NCBI GenBank assembly: GCA_019925095.2
Contig: CM034412.1
Location: 5,329,501-5,393,500 of the forward strand
Direction: 5' to 3'
Source: Dendrolimus kikuchii
Taxonomy: Eukaryota; Arthropoda; Insecta; Lepidoptera; Lasiocampidae
Length of the DNA: 64,000 nucleotides
Positions within the stretch are counted from its first letter, which is position 1. The number at the start of each line of letters is the position of its first letter. A program made the position numbers and the translations under genes. The notes below the pieces were generated by a model. The model made no database searches. It had not been told where the DNA came from and saw nothing but the letters and a program-made list of their open reading frames with translations. Shown piece after piece: positions 1 to 11,165 of the stretch.

Positions 1-60
1 AAATGTCCGGTAACAACTTTCCATCAAGTGGAACGTCATCCTGTCTTCTGTATTCCTGTA
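1..60 (+). repeat. 3' tail fragment of J-type retroelement
   Basis: The first 60 bases read as a degraded copy of the tail found at the end of the J LINE and the A SINE in this window (compare 51460-51525 and 18845-18905). The window edge cuts it, so the parent element lies to the left. There is no poly-A. Confidence 0.6.
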
Positions 61-312
61 ATGGTTACGCGAATTGGTTATTGTTTATTTATATTCCCCT
101 TTGATGTAAAACCACAATTATGGAAATATAGCTGCATAGAACACAGGGAAATACAGGCAGTTATATAAAGGAATGATTGCACAGTACCTTTATATAGTGA
201 AGCGCTGATTTCTCCTTGTTTCTTAGTAGTTAGCACGACACGAACAAATGTTCAAATTTCACTCATTCAACTAATTGGACGATAAGTATATAGACCAAAA
301 ATTGTTAACAAT

Positions 313-545
313 TGTTGCGGACAGAGAGCATCCCTCTGACCTGGAGCACACCTCCGAGCCCCGCATACCGCCATCGCCCATAGCTCGCACAATTAGCAGC
401 TAGGCGTTGGACGGAGCGTGGGATATATAAGCGACCTTGGAGGCCGGAAAAAAGGCACTTAAACCACTCTCACTCGACTCTCTCGCACAATTACTTGGTC
501 ATACGTATTTTTTTTATGTATAATTTAATTTATGGAAATAGTCAG
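313..545 (+). mobile_element. Partial LTR (long terminal repeat)
   Basis: It begins TGTTGCGGACAGAGAGC and matches the reverse complement of 9082-9373 for most of its length. That includes a TATA-like GGGATATATAAGCG at about 420-433, where an LTR promoter would sit. Similarity continues to about 530 (a shared TATGTATA-TTTAATT block) and then stops where another repeat begins. No internal retroviral-type coding lies beside it, so this is a broken solo LTR. The superfamily (Gypsy or BEL/Pao) cannot be told from the LTR alone. Confidence 0.5.
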
Positions 546-745
546 GGCTGGGCAAAATACATGGTTTCCTTTAATTGAAATACAAATTACAAAATACTGT
601 CTCGCATGTATTTAAAATACGAAATACAAAATACTTTTAAGTCGGGTATTTAAAATATAAAATACAAAATACAGCATTTCAACTATATGTATTTAAAATA
701 CAAAATACAAATTACAAAATACAAAATACAGTCAGGTGTTAGGTT
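543..745. repeat. Degenerate AAAATACAAAT-type repeat, hAT-like left end
   Basis: It starts CAGGGCTGGGCAAAATAC, which resembles a hAT terminal repeat. The rest is variations on TATTTAAAATACAAAATAC. No matching right end is visible, so it is either a one-ended hAT-type remnant or a degenerate simple repeat. Confidence 0.4.
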
Positions 746-869
746 ATGTAAATAAAATACTCACAAAAATCAAATAATAATAATTATTAGGTCCCTTGCC
801 TATGAAATTGCCGTTTTTTCTGAAATAAGTTAACCTAATTTTATTATATTTTTTTATTCTAATCTCCAC

Positions 870-1331
870 GGCCTTGAAGATAGGGATCTTCCATCTTGTA
901 GGTACGCGTAGATTTTGGTGGTTCCACCCGAATCTATGCGTGCGTATATCGGTCCCATGGCAGGGAATGCACAAAGACTGAAACAGCTTGCTTTTTTGAA
1001 CTCGTTCATGAGGTGATCGACAAAGTTTTTGGGCAGTATCCTTTAGCAGAGGTAGTCATACTCGAAATTTTAATGCTCATTACGTTGAGTGGTTGGGTTC
1101 CTCGAGAATTGATCTGTCAGGAACTACTGCCTACGATTTTGCTCTCGCCCATGGATTCACTCAGGTGATTACGGAGTTTACCCGAATACCGGATAGAGTG
1201 GATCATGAGTCTTCTTTGCTGGATCTTCTGCTGACCACACACCCGGAGAACTACCAGATCTCCATCAGTGCTCCACTGGGAACCTCTGATCATTGTCTGG
1301 TATCTTCGGTGGTGCCCCTTTCCTATTCCTG
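870..1331 (+). pseudogene. LINE endonuclease (EEP family) remnant
   Basis: In LINEs this enzyme nicks target DNA to prime reverse transcription. Broken frames show pieces of the fold: TRIYACVYRS near 915-945, then LAEVVIL near 1045 where a catalytic GDFNAHH would be expected but is destroyed by a frameshift. An uninterrupted stretch at 1093-1331 carries the C-terminal SDHCLV motif with its expected histidine. Several frame changes make it non-functional. Confidence 0.7.
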
Positions 1332-1929
1332 ATCGGACTCGTTCCGCTGGACGACGGAACGTGTGGCGATACAGGTCAGCAGATTGGGATGAACTCCATG
1401 GAGGCAGTTATGTTTCTCGTCGGAAGATTCTGATCCGAGCACAGACTGGATCGCCGATGTAATACTGCAGGGAATAGAATGTTTAATTCCAAACTCAACT
1501 GTACCTATCGGTGGTACGAGTAAACCACCATGGTTCGATAAGTCCAGCAGTGAGGCTGTAAAGCTAAAGCAACAGGCTTATCGAGCCTGGACTGCAGCGC
1601 GGGTTCGTCAGGATCCAAGTTCCTCTGACCTGAAAAAGAGGTACAATTCCGCCCCCAGGTCCCTAAAAAAACAGCGCAAAATTCGATTACATCGACAGAA
1701 TTGGTGAGCGCCTCTCTAGCTACTCTTCTGGGACTAGAGCTATTTGGGCCCTCACCAAAGCTGTCCAAGGAAACTTTTGTCGGGCGTCTCTTCCACCTCT
1801 GCGCACAGTGGACGACCGTCTGGTACACGCCGCCAAAGATAAAGTCAATCTTCTGGGTGAAATCTTTGCGGCCAATTCAACTCTTGAGACATAGGAGAAA
1901 CTCCACCTACAATCCCTGTGTAAGTCTAG

Positions 1930-3496
1930 AATGTCGGAGGTGCGCTTTACTCAAAAAGCAGTCCGATGTGCTCTCTTCTCCCTCGACGTCAAAAAGTCTT
2001 CTGGCCCTGATGGCATTCCTGCCATTGTGCTGCAGACGTGTTTAGCTGAGCTGTCCCCAGCCAGTCCTTGCCCGACGTTTCACTCTCTCTTACTACAAGG
2101 GTTGTGTCCTCACTTCGTGGAAGATTGCCCACGTGCACCTTGTCCCCAAAAAAGGGTACGTAACAGACACGTCGAATAGGCCTATAGCAATAACCTTTTT
2201 GCTCTCAATAGTGATGGAGCGCATTATCAACGCGCAGCTCCTGTGTTACGTCGAAGATTACCAGCTGCTAAACGATCGGCAATACGGCTTCCGCCACAGT
2301 CGCTCAGCTCAAGATCTCTTGGTTTACCTAACCCACCGTTGGGCTGAAGCCATTGAGAGCAAAGGGGAAGCACTGGCAGTTAGTCTAGAATTCTAGATAT
2401 TGCTAAGGCCTTCGACCGGATCTGGCACAGGGCTCTTCTATCGGAGCGGCCATCGTATGAAATACCCGAAGGGCCTTGCACCTGGCTATCCATCTCTTTT
2501 GATGAGCGCAGTATTCAAGTCGTTGTCGACGGTTGTTGCTCAAGTTTCAAGCCCATCAACGCTGGTGTGCCCCAGGGTTGTGTGCTATCGCCAACGTTGT
2601 TCATCTTACATATCATTGATATGTTGTCTATTCGCAACATTCATTCCAATGCGGATGACAGCACAGGCGATGCGCAGTACTCTGGTCGTGCAAACGTCCC
2701 TCGATCATTTGTGGAGGAAAGTTGGGTTAGACTTGTATCTGAAGTAGAGTATTCCTTAGAGAGAGTCTCTGAATGGGGGAGACAAAACCTTGTCTATTTT
2801 AACCCCAAGAAGACATAGGTCTACGTATTATCTGCCAAAAAAACTCCATTCGAGCAATCGCTTCAGTTCCAAGGAACTCCCCTTACCACCTCCAAGAGTA
2901 TTCGGATCCTCAGTGTTGACATCGCGAACGATGTTCAGGGGCCATCTTGAAGGCAAGGCAAAACTTGCCTCTAAGAAGCTGGGAATGTTAAACCGGTCCA
3001 AGCAGTACTTCACACCGCGGCAACGCTTTGTGCTTTGTAAAACCCAGGTGAGCCCGCATATGGAGTACTGCTCACACTTTTGGGCTGGAGCACCTGGCTA
3101 CCAACTCGATCCCCTAGACTGTATTCAACGTCGAGCCGTTCACGTTGTTGATGATCCCATACTCACAGATGGTCTAGATACGCTTGGCCTTATGAGAGAC
3201 TTCGCTCTCTCTACGTATTCTACTGACTGTATAACGGAGTGTATTCGGAAGAACTGTATAGAATGGTGTATTCGTCCTCTTTCTACCACCGAACCGCTCA
3301 CCATGTGTTGGGATTTCACCCCCACTTCCTTAAGCCGCTTCGCTCATGTACGCAACGGTTCTGTAGATCCTTTTTCCTGCATACCGTGGGGATTTGGAAT
3401 GAGCTCCCAGCCGAGGTTTTTCCACAGCGCTACGATATGGAGTTTTTCAAAAAGGGTGTCATAAAATTTCTTCGAGGCTGGCAGCGGGTTGATTAA
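1930..3496 (+). pseudogene. LINE reverse transcriptase remnant (J family)
   Basis: Recognisable motifs in order are KSSGPDGIPA (about 1994), a fingers block with YGFRHSRSAQDLL (about 2280), motif A DIAKAFDR (about 2397), motif B MPQGCVLSP (2567) and motif C with NADDS, where the usual first tyrosine is now asparagine (about 2648). An 8-bp insertion at 2384-2391 (CTAGAATT, duplicating local sequence) shifts frame just before motif A. A TAG at 2816-2818 ends the next frame; the sister copy has CAG there. The last block, GIWNELPAEVFPQRYDMEFF (about 3390-3450), is the usual C-terminal signature. Confidence 0.8.
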
Positions 3497-3575
3497 ATCT
3501 CTGGTGTTGCAAATGTCCATAAGCGACAGTAACCGCTTTCCATCAGGTGGGCCGTCAGCCTGTCTGTTGTACTCC

Positions 3576-4637
3576 AGCTATAAAGAAAGGTCGAAATTTC
3601 CAGAATGGAAGCGGGCAAACCAATAACAAGTGGTACGTTCATTGTAGTGTTCGCTCATAAAGGTTGTTGATGTTGCTTGTCGCTCTTGCCGCGTTGCTGC
3701 CACGACGGTACTCTTATTCCATAATTACTCGAATTTTTAACTATCCATGATGATGAAAAAGATTCAAATGCGAAGAAAACATAACACTTATCAATAAACA
3801 AATGACTGATTTTAAAAAAAGAATTTCATGTTTTCAAAGTAAAATTAATTTGAAATTATATATCTTAGCGAAACAAAAATATTTCTTTTAAATGGCCAGT
3901 ACTGCAGAACTTATCTAATATTTAGCGGTCACCATTTTGTTATGAAACTTATGAAAGCTATCGAGCGCTATTTTCTGAAGAACACACCCATCAATAAGGT
4001 AGCTGATAAGATGAGCACTATTACGATGCTGTTGACGTCGCATGCCGTCTCCTTTCTTCCGCTTGCTAAGGTATGTTGTACAGGAGAGCAAAAAAGAGAG
4101 GAGGTGGTTTTACATGATTTAAACGTATAACCATTCGTTCCATTCCTTTAAGAATTTTCAATATATTCAAATGCGCGCGACCAAGTAACAAAAAGAGAAA
4201 TGCAAAATCTATACACGCGCTTAAGTACTTTAAACCGATCCAATTTCCAAAATTTAGGTCAAAGATTAAACTTACCAACCCCAAAACTGTAACAATCTCC
4301 TTAAAATTAATGACATACAATACGTTGTTTTTGTTTATCCTTGTTTTTAATTGGGTTTTGTTAATACGTAGGCCTGTCGCCTTGTCAAACTAAGGATTAG
4401 CATAATTTCCACATTAACCGCAACGCGCGTCCACACGACTACAGTACGAACTGTACGGTCAAATAATGTGCGATTTTTTTAAATTTATACTTTATTTATT
4501 TAGGATAATAAACAGATTACACTGAAGTTACATAAGAAAAGAAAACAGTATGTAGTATAAAATCAGTGCTTATATAACTACATTACCCACGAACTAAAAG
4601 ACGGTAGTGTACTATACATCTTTACATACTATACTTT
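3576..4637. other. No feature recognised
   Basis: AT-rich sequence between the J LINE and the first A SINE. Short open frames on both strands (for example 3942-4130) show no domain, signal peptide or codon bias that I can support. Confidence 0.5.
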
Positions 4638-4955
4638 TATCCGTGCAGGAACGGAGAAAGAATACAATTTCTTGCGGCCGGGTGGCCTGTCGTAAGAGGT
4701 GACCAAACACCCACAGCCAGATGGTAGGGCATTTGCCCGACTGGATGGCTACCACCCCTGGTCTAAAATATGTCGCCATAACAACCTTGAGTTGTATTCC
4801 GGCATTAGTGACCAGGTTCCAGTCTCCCTTATGGGAGCAACAGCACATTTGTAGCACCTTTGGTGTGGCAAATGTCCATAGGCGATAGTAACCGCTTTTC
4901 ATCAAGTGAGCCGTCTGCCTGTCTGCTGAACCCATGCAGTAAAAAAAAAAGTAAA
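4638..4955 (+). mobile_element. A1: SINE-like element (A family)
   Basis: This full-length copy runs from ATCCGTGCAGGAACGGAG to a poly-A tail at 4941-4950. Ten copies in this window begin at or near the same base, which points to a defined short element and not random LINE truncation. The 3' roughly 75 bases resemble the J LINE tail, so J-type machinery probably mobilises it. I see no clear tRNA-like A and B boxes. Confidence 0.8.
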
Positions 4956-4965
4956 AATCATTATA

Positions 4966-5096
4966 AATAAACGTGTATGAAGAGATTAATTAAAATTGAT
5001 GAAGCAGAAAGTAGCGTAGTAGGTGGAGATCCATTGCCTCTGCCTACTCCAATGGAAAACAGGCGTGAAAATATGTATGTATGTATCATTTAATTA
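4966..5096 (+). mobile_element. D: RTE-like LINE 3' end fragment
   Basis: It encodes the last residues of the D-family ORF, with SAYP-like ends as in 57290-57400, and finishes in ATGTATGTATGTAT, the tail type of the C and D families. It lies directly downstream of A1. Only about 130 bp survive. Confidence 0.6.
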
Positions 5097-7200
5097 AATC
5101 CATCTATGCTTTACTATAACATTCCATTGTGTTTACACACGAGTCTTGGCTCCCGAGCTGGTGACTTAATCATAGAAAAGCATGCCAGCGTGAGTCAAAA
5201 TCCATTCGACTGACAGATGGTCAAATAATTATAGTCCTTAACATTAACATTGAATCGGTCTTGTTCTTATCAAGATTTATTCAATATTGAGCAGAGATGG
5301 CTTACAGACTACCAAAACTGTCAAAAGTTTTGATTTCAATTCGATTCGATTGCCAATTTTAGTTACAGACTCGAGGCCCTGGTGTTACAATACGACTATA
5401 CGTGACGGTAACTATTTTCCATTTGGTAGACCGACTGTATGTTTGTCAGCTCTGCAATACAAGAAAAAAGTGTACACTTTTCAAACTTGCACATTATTCC
5501 AGCGAATGAGTTGTATCCGAAATACTCGTATCAACTGTATCATATCAACACAGTATATCGCGTATAAGTAAGTTAATTTATCGTCTAATTACACATACTC
5601 CTGTCCGTTTGTCTGTCCGTCCGTCTTTTAATCGCATGCAAATTAATTCATTATAGGGAACAAAACAGCATGTCCGAATTTCGTGGAATCGGTTTATCGC
5701 AACTTAGGTATGATTAATTTTCAACTTAATTTGAAAGTCATGTTCTATACACTAAACACACGTGGGTTTTAATGAAATTTCGATGATTAATTGAGCACTT
5801 ATTCTATGTCCACTGTAAGCACGACAACTAGGTATGACACAACTAAATAAAAATAATTTTTAGAACGCAATCTTTTGGCTTTGTATAGAAATTAAAAAAA
5901 AAAGATTTACGTTAATAAAAAGCTTTTTCAAACAGTATCGAGATGACTTCTCAATTTAAATTTTAAGAAAACAATTAAGTAAAGTGTTAAAGTATATGCA
6001 ATTTTTAACCTTATTCATATATAGGCATAAAGGAGATTGAAGTCGAATTATTTAAATTGTTAAAATTAGTTTGTAACTTGAGGTGTCAAGCTAGGGACAA
6101 TCCAAACGCCATTTACGGCTTTGAATTTAAAAACATTCGATTCCAATTTCAAACTTTTCCGAGATTTAGAGTACTGTTGAGAGAAAGTACTAAAAGTATT
6201 TTATATTGTTTATAAAAAAGGAAATATGTATGTATTTCTAGTAGAAAAGACCCAAAATATTTTACTTATACTTTATTTAACATCTTCGATGAGTGCAATT
6301 GTGAAACTACTTATTGGAGTCTTTATGTTTCATATAATTTAGAAATTTTTAAGTCACCAATGAAAAGGTTTTTTTCTAGTTAAATGTGTTGCAAATTTCA
6401 TCATCAACAAGATAAGATTATAACATAAGCATTGAGTTATAGTTATAATGGAATTAATGATACACTAGATTTTTTTTACTACTGTAATAAAAACATTTTC
6501 TTTTTTTATAATCTTTACTAAAAATATCATTTAAAACTGACCTAGTTAATAGTGCCAGCTCTGTGATTATGGTACATACTGGAATTGTATTTCGATAAAA
6601 TGAATTCAAACCATAGCAGAGACCATGTGCCGCCATTTTAATTCTAGATTTGTTTTAAGTATAAAAAGAATAAATAAAGTTTTATTATTGTTTGTATTCA
6701 ACTTGTTACTATCGTTTGAAGACTGTTAAAGAAAACATCATAAAGGTACCTACAAAATCGAGATTAACGATATGTGAAACCATTTAATCTACCTTAAATA
6801 AAAAAAATTAAGTGGATTTAGCAGGTTTACCGTATATACCCTTTAAATAGAAGGTCCAATTCCGACAGAATAACGTTTAGGAGTTGTTATAAAACAATAT
6901 TAAGTTTTAAAATTATTAACTTATAATTGTATTGTTCCACAGTACTTTAAACAATAGCAACGAAATATCGAAGTGAACTTAATTAAAGCTTGCTTAATTG
7001 GTGGAAAGTTGTTTGATCAATTTCATTTAATAACTTAATTGTAAATATTACTTGAAAATATGAACAATATTCTTAATTGGGTATTGTTGTATTAATTAGC
7101 CATTTTTTAAATTATGTTTTATTAATTAATTTATGGTTTTGAATTAGTAACATTTTACAATGAAATCTGAAACCGTATAAGTTACATTATAATATTAATA
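5097..7200. other. AT-rich spacer, one possible tail
   Basis: Mostly unrecognised AT-rich DNA. Around 5600-5712 a minus-strand stretch with CCGT/CTGT microsatellite repeats next to an ACCGATTCC-like motif may be a degraded LINE/SINE tail of the Z type. Frames at 5287-5571 and 6454-6636 show nothing I recognise. Confidence 0.4.
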
Positions 7201-7476
7201 TCGGCCGGGCGACCTGTCTTAAGAGGCGACAAAGCAACCTACAACCAGGTGGTAGGGTATTTGCCCGTCTGTATAGCTGCCACCCTTGGCTTAGAGTGTG
7301 CCGCTATAACAACCTTGAGTTGTGTTTCGGCATTAGTGGTCAGGTTCCAGTCTCCCTTTAGAGAGCAGCAGCGCATTTGTAACGTCTTTGATGTTATATA
7401 TGACCATAGGCGATGGTAACCGCTTTCCATCAGGTAGGCCGTCTGCCTGTCAGCTGAACTTATGCAAAAAAAGAAA
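7201..7476 (+). mobile_element. A2: SINE-like element, 5' end missing
   Basis: It matches A1 from the GGCCGGG block onward. The first roughly 45 bases are absent. It has many point differences and a short A-rich tail at 7465-7475, so it is an older copy. Confidence 0.75.
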
Positions 7477-8370
7477 GACCAAAACAGAATTAAAACACAA
7501 ATCAAGTGGAATTCTTACTTAAATCTTTAAATGAATAAGAAAACTGAAATTTTAAGTTTAGTATTTTCTTACTTCCGTGCCTGAGAGGGAGTGTCCAATG
7601 ACACGTCGCTGATGTTTTGAAATAATAACGCCGCATTCGCAACTCGAAACTACGAATTACAAGTTTAAAAAATATAGGGAGTTGTTTTTTTTTCTTTATG
7701 ACAAACTTATTTACACACCTATCAAAGATGTTTTATGTGAAAAAATGAGCTTTATATCTTTGTAGCTAAGGTTATATTGTAATTTTAGAACTGAATCTAA
7801 AAATTGGTGACATTGCAAAAAAGATTAAACTCTTTTTGCATTTGTACTATTACAAAGTTATTCAAATATCAACTTTAATGCATTGAGATAATTTCTTAAT
7901 GTGAATTTAACGACAGTAAAACTAATCTTGCCGTATTAGACAAAGCCGTTTATTTTTCTTTTTGTGTATTAATGCGTCGATTTGGGCGTTAAGTTCCTTT
8001 TTTGATCAAATGAATAAGTAAATAGTGCTGGGTTACAAAGCTGTTCGAATTATAGTTTTTTAATCCTAACATTTTAAAAGAATATAAACCTTATATTCCA
8101 AGTCGTAAAATATATTTTACAATACGGTCATAGGACTAAATAGAAATGAATTGGTGTTTAAAATTAAATTGTTTCTTAAGAGGTTTTTTTTATAAAAGCT
8201 TATTGTACTTCTAGATAGTACTTTTTTAAACGTCTCGTACAAGAAGGATCTATGGCATTGCTTGGCCTCCCAACTGACTACTTTAATTGACTATAATTTT
8301 ATAATTATCTGTACATTTATTACATGTATAGATAATCATAAAACCATACAAATTTTCGAAGAACATAATA
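7477..8370. other. No feature recognised
   Basis: AT-rich DNA without a repeat I can match elsewhere in the window. Confidence 0.5.
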
Positions 8371-8617
8371 ACAGCCCATAAACGGCTCACTGCTGATTTC
8401 GGGCCTTTTGCTATAGGGAAACGGACAGTATAGCCGCCACGCTTGTCCAAAGCGGCTTAGCAGGTTTGACACATCGGTTATCTCGATGCGCAGGTTTCAT
8501 CACGATGTTTCCCTTCGCCGTTGTTAGCACGTGGTTATTATAACAATGCATTTTAGGTCAGAAAACTGCCTAAGTGTTGCATGCGTCCCGGTAAGGATTC
8601 GAACCGGCTCCCTTTGA
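8371..8617 (-). mobile_element. S1: tRNA-derived SINE (S family)
   Basis: On the minus strand a tRNA-like B box (GGTTCGAATCC, 8595-8605) is followed by a body shared with 12991-13243 and 30577-30813, including the CATCGTGATGAAACCTG block. The A-box region is missing, so the copy is truncated at its head. Confidence 0.7.
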
Positions 8618-9081
8618 ATTTATAAATAATAACTATCACTGAAAACGTATTTTAGGCCGAATTAATTAACATGTATGAGTTTTAGTTTAAACCGTTAATA
8701 TTTGTACCTGCTTTATTATATATACGTTATAAATTCGTATAATAAAGAAAACTTGCAAACTTGCGTGCAAATTTTTTCACTACTCAATCACTTTCAAGTT
8801 AACGCAATTTTGTATGGCACCAAATTTTGTATACTTTCACCCTCACAAGATGAGGCTTAGTCATTCTAAAAAGATCTAAGAGTGATTTTAAAATTAATTC
8901 TTCAGGTTAGGTAAAGAACTTATTTCTCAAAAAAGAATTATTGCCATTCGCTTAAACTACGAAAACAAGTTTGTAGGTGGTGCCTTGTATAGTGTGGAGG
9001 AGCGAGATAGAATCCTATATAAAATTCCGTTAACTCAAACATAATCGAGGAGTAAAAAACTCGCACTGAGCTGAACCTAAC
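8618..9081. other. No feature recognised
   Basis: AT-rich spacer ahead of the solo LTR. A TATATAAAA at about 9018 is not attached to any element I can define. Confidence 0.4.
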
Positions 9082-9373
9082 TATTGGTGGCAGTTGCTTC
9101 TTTCAAAAATAAAACTCGATGTGGACTGTATGACTTAATATTGGCGTTATTTGCAATTAAACTATACATATAAGAAATACACATAGTGCGTATTAGTGCT
9201 ATTGTGTGTGAGCAAGTGAGTCAACATTTCCGGCCTGCAAGGCCGCTTCTATATCCCACGTTCTGTCCGACGCCTAGCTGCTAACTGTGCGAGCTTTGGG
9301 CGTCGGCGGTATGCGAGGCATGGAGACGTGTGCTCCGGCGGGCGGATCAGGGGAGTGCTCTCTGTCCGCAACA
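9082..9373 (-). mobile_element. Solo LTR with target-site duplication
   Basis: Read on the minus strand it starts TGTTGCGGACAGAGAGC at 9373 and has a TATA-like GGGATATAGAAG. CTAAC occurs immediately outside both ends (9077-9081 and 9374-9378), and the match extends to CTAACTAT. That is a 5-bp TSD of the kind left by LTR retrotransposons. No internal coding region remains, as expected after recombination between the two LTRs. The partial copy at 313-545 is the same family. Confidence 0.65.
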
Positions 9374-9705
9374 CTAACTATATAAGTAATGTCTATTAGT
9401 TATATTTAAAAAAAATCTCTGATCACCTGAAGAGTCAATTAGGCGTTTTAAATGAATTGTTTTGAACAATATGCCTTCAGTACTTTTTAGATATTTTTCT
9501 GTTAAGGCTTCTGTTGCCGCAAAAGGTCAAAAGTGCAGTGCAAACGAAATAACTTTTCGGTGGCATTTACTGATCAACGATTCATGTAATGAGATGTAAC
9601 GTGGTTTTGTTGCGCCGAGGAACACCTCCTTATAATTTCTTCCTCCCTATCATCACCACCAAGAAAAGAATAAATTTTCAAATGAAGACTCCGCAATACA
9701 AGATA

Positions 9706-9980
9706 TTTTTTTATATTTAAAGCTTGACAACTAGGCCTTTAAGCCAGGCGGCGTTGTATTGTAGGCAACAATCGACGTCATTCAACGGAGTTCTTGTGAA
9801 AACTCGAAAGGCCACATTTGGCTATATAGTTCACATTTCTCGCACAAACAGATAATTACTACTCAAGAACTATCAATATCCTACAACGATTGTTCATTTC
9901 AGAGTAATTTTACACATTTTTAGAAAATAAAACTGCACAGCACAACGTCTGCTTTCAGTTCCCGCCAAAAACTCCATTTT
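9706..9980 (-). mobile_element. B1: short retroelement (B family) nested in R
   Basis: Flanked by an exact 11-bp TSD, AATACAAGATA (9695-9705 and 9981-9991). The second copy of R at 42601-42616 carries the uninterrupted site, which proves the insertion boundary. On the minus strand it starts near TTTTTGGCGGGAACTG and ends GCCTAGTTGTCAAGC plus an A/T-rich tail. Confidence 0.85.
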
Positions 9981-10031
9981 AATACAAGATAAATATTTAA
10001 CTTCGTGTCTATGCTCTCATCGAAAGATTCG

Positions 10032-10084
10032 ATATTGTGTTCCAACAATAATTTCACTATTAAATTATTGTTAGAACACAATAT
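10032..10084. repeat. Inverted repeat (23-bp arms)
   Basis: Arms 10032-10054 and 10062-10084 are reverse complements with one mismatch around a 7-base loop. It lies inside repeat R. The other R copy has the CAATATTG-centred palindrome TCACCGCAATATTGCGGTGA at about the same place. Confidence 0.85.
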
Positions 10085-10377
10085 TGAAGTAAAGCATTGT
10101 AATAATTAAATTTAAAGATTTCTTCGAACTAATCCTAAGGAGTGTGTGAACCCCCGGGGGATGATTGCAGTGGCGGTAGACTGGTGGCGAGGTATGTTAC
10201 TCTTCCCTTGATTCTTCTTCCACGTCCCTTTGCCTTCTCTCGGCCATCGCATCGCGGCCGCATGGTTTTTTCGTAATTTTTCTATAGTTATTTTAAGTTA
10301 AGCAAAAAATTCAAGAAATCCCCTGCAAATTATTGACACGAAACCATTTAACTCCTTCAATTTATATTAAAACAGCA

Positions 10378-10440
10378 AAAAAAAATATATATCTGCAATT
10401 CTACATCTTCATTAAAGAGATATATATATATTTTTTTTAA
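10378..10440. repeat. AT-rich inverted repeat
   Basis: AAAAAAAATATATAT (about 10378-10392) faces ATATATATATATTTTTTTT (about 10421-10439). It is probably a by-product of low-complexity sequence. Confidence 0.5.
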
Positions 10441-10914
10441 TACTACTTTACTTTATTCACAATAAAATAGTAATGCATCTGAAAAACGACCGCGTCCGAA
10501 AAATTAGTATACCGATATCCTCAAGGACGTTGGCGTTGCTACAAGCCTTAAATGATTTTTACACTTCCCTAGATACAAACATGATGAAAGTAGTGAAAGT
10601 AGAAGTCACCTTTACGGAACTCTCTCTTATACCTTTCAGTGTTATATCCATAAAAAAATATAACAATAGTATAAATGAATACATTCGTAATGGTAGCAGA
10701 TGGTTCACGATGACACGGCCAAAGGTGACAGTTCAACCCCAATTATTAAAAAGTGGACTGCCATTTACCGAAATGTCCTATCTAATTAATTATTGCTTTT
10801 AAATTTAATACACATTTTTGTTGATGACTCTTACTGTAGTCAATTTAATGTGATATTAAAGGTATTTACAGTAAATGAACTAGCTGCGTGGCAATTCACT
10901 CATAATAGAGGGTT

Positions 10915-11165
10915 TTAGCCAACTTTCAAAAAGAGGAGGTACTCATTACGTCTGCATGTTCTCTTTGTATTATTGTTACTCGATTTCTCCATCAATTGGG
11001 GACCGATTTTCAAATTGATTTTCTTATTCGAAATAGTATACTCCCAAGCTGGTCCCATAGTCCCCAAGTCAGGATCTGATGAATGGATCACAGGGAAATT
11101 AAGAGCAACGCTTGTGGAAGAGTGAAATAGCAAACTTCTATACGCGTGCCAGTAGTACAATTTCC
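10915..11165 (+). repeat. P1: dispersed repeat P
   Basis: Positions 11035-11160 match the reverse complement of 22430-22612, with shared blocks GGTCCCAT, CCAAGTCAG, AGGGAAAT and TATACGCGT. The upstream part (AAAAAGAGGAGGTACTCATT) resembles an abundant lepidopteran repeat that I know only from memory. The small minus-strand frame here is not conserved as protein between the two copies. Confidence 0.55.

Larger units (their letters stand above)
855..3570 (+). mobile_element. J: degenerate Jockey/CR1-like non-LTR retrotransposon, 5'-truncated
   Basis: This is the longest copy of the family. Its reading order is the end of an apurinic-type endonuclease domain (about 870-1330), a linker, a reverse transcriptase (about 1930-2815), the C-terminal region (to about 3496), and the family tail (3510-3575) ending in a short A-rich stretch. 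Frames are broken many times, so it is dead. ORF1 and the first part of the endonuclease are missing. The copy at 50671-51538 matches 2725-3575 but is far better preserved, which confirms the family structure. Placement in the Jockey/CR1 part of the LINE tree rests on general RT and endonuclease features; the exact clade is not determined. Confidence 0.85.
9609..10268 (+). repeat. R1: dispersed repeat R, interrupted by a B element
   Basis: Two blocks (about 9609-9705 and 9981-10268) match 42526-43092 in the same order. They share a GGAACACCTCCTTATAA start, a CAATACAAGA site, a hairpin-prone middle and a GC-rich end with TTGCAGTGGCGGT and GTGGCGAGGTA. B1 sits between the blocks. The repeat has no coding capacity that I can see. 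I cannot assign a class, and terminal repeats are not evident. Confidence 0.65.

Noticed and set aside
744..974. 76-residue minus-strand frame
   Set aside because: It is antisense to the endonuclease part of the J LINE, which reads on the plus strand (TRIYACVYRS).
1505..1828. 107-residue minus-strand frame within the J LINE
   Set aside because: Shadow of the LINE linker on the other strand; no conserved protein.
9082..9373. DNA transposon
   Set aside because: Ends are not inverted repeats of useful length; TATA box and 5-bp TSD fit an LTR.
10473..10802. 109-residue plus-strand frame
   Set aside because: No domain, AT-driven codons, no supporting signals; probably chance.
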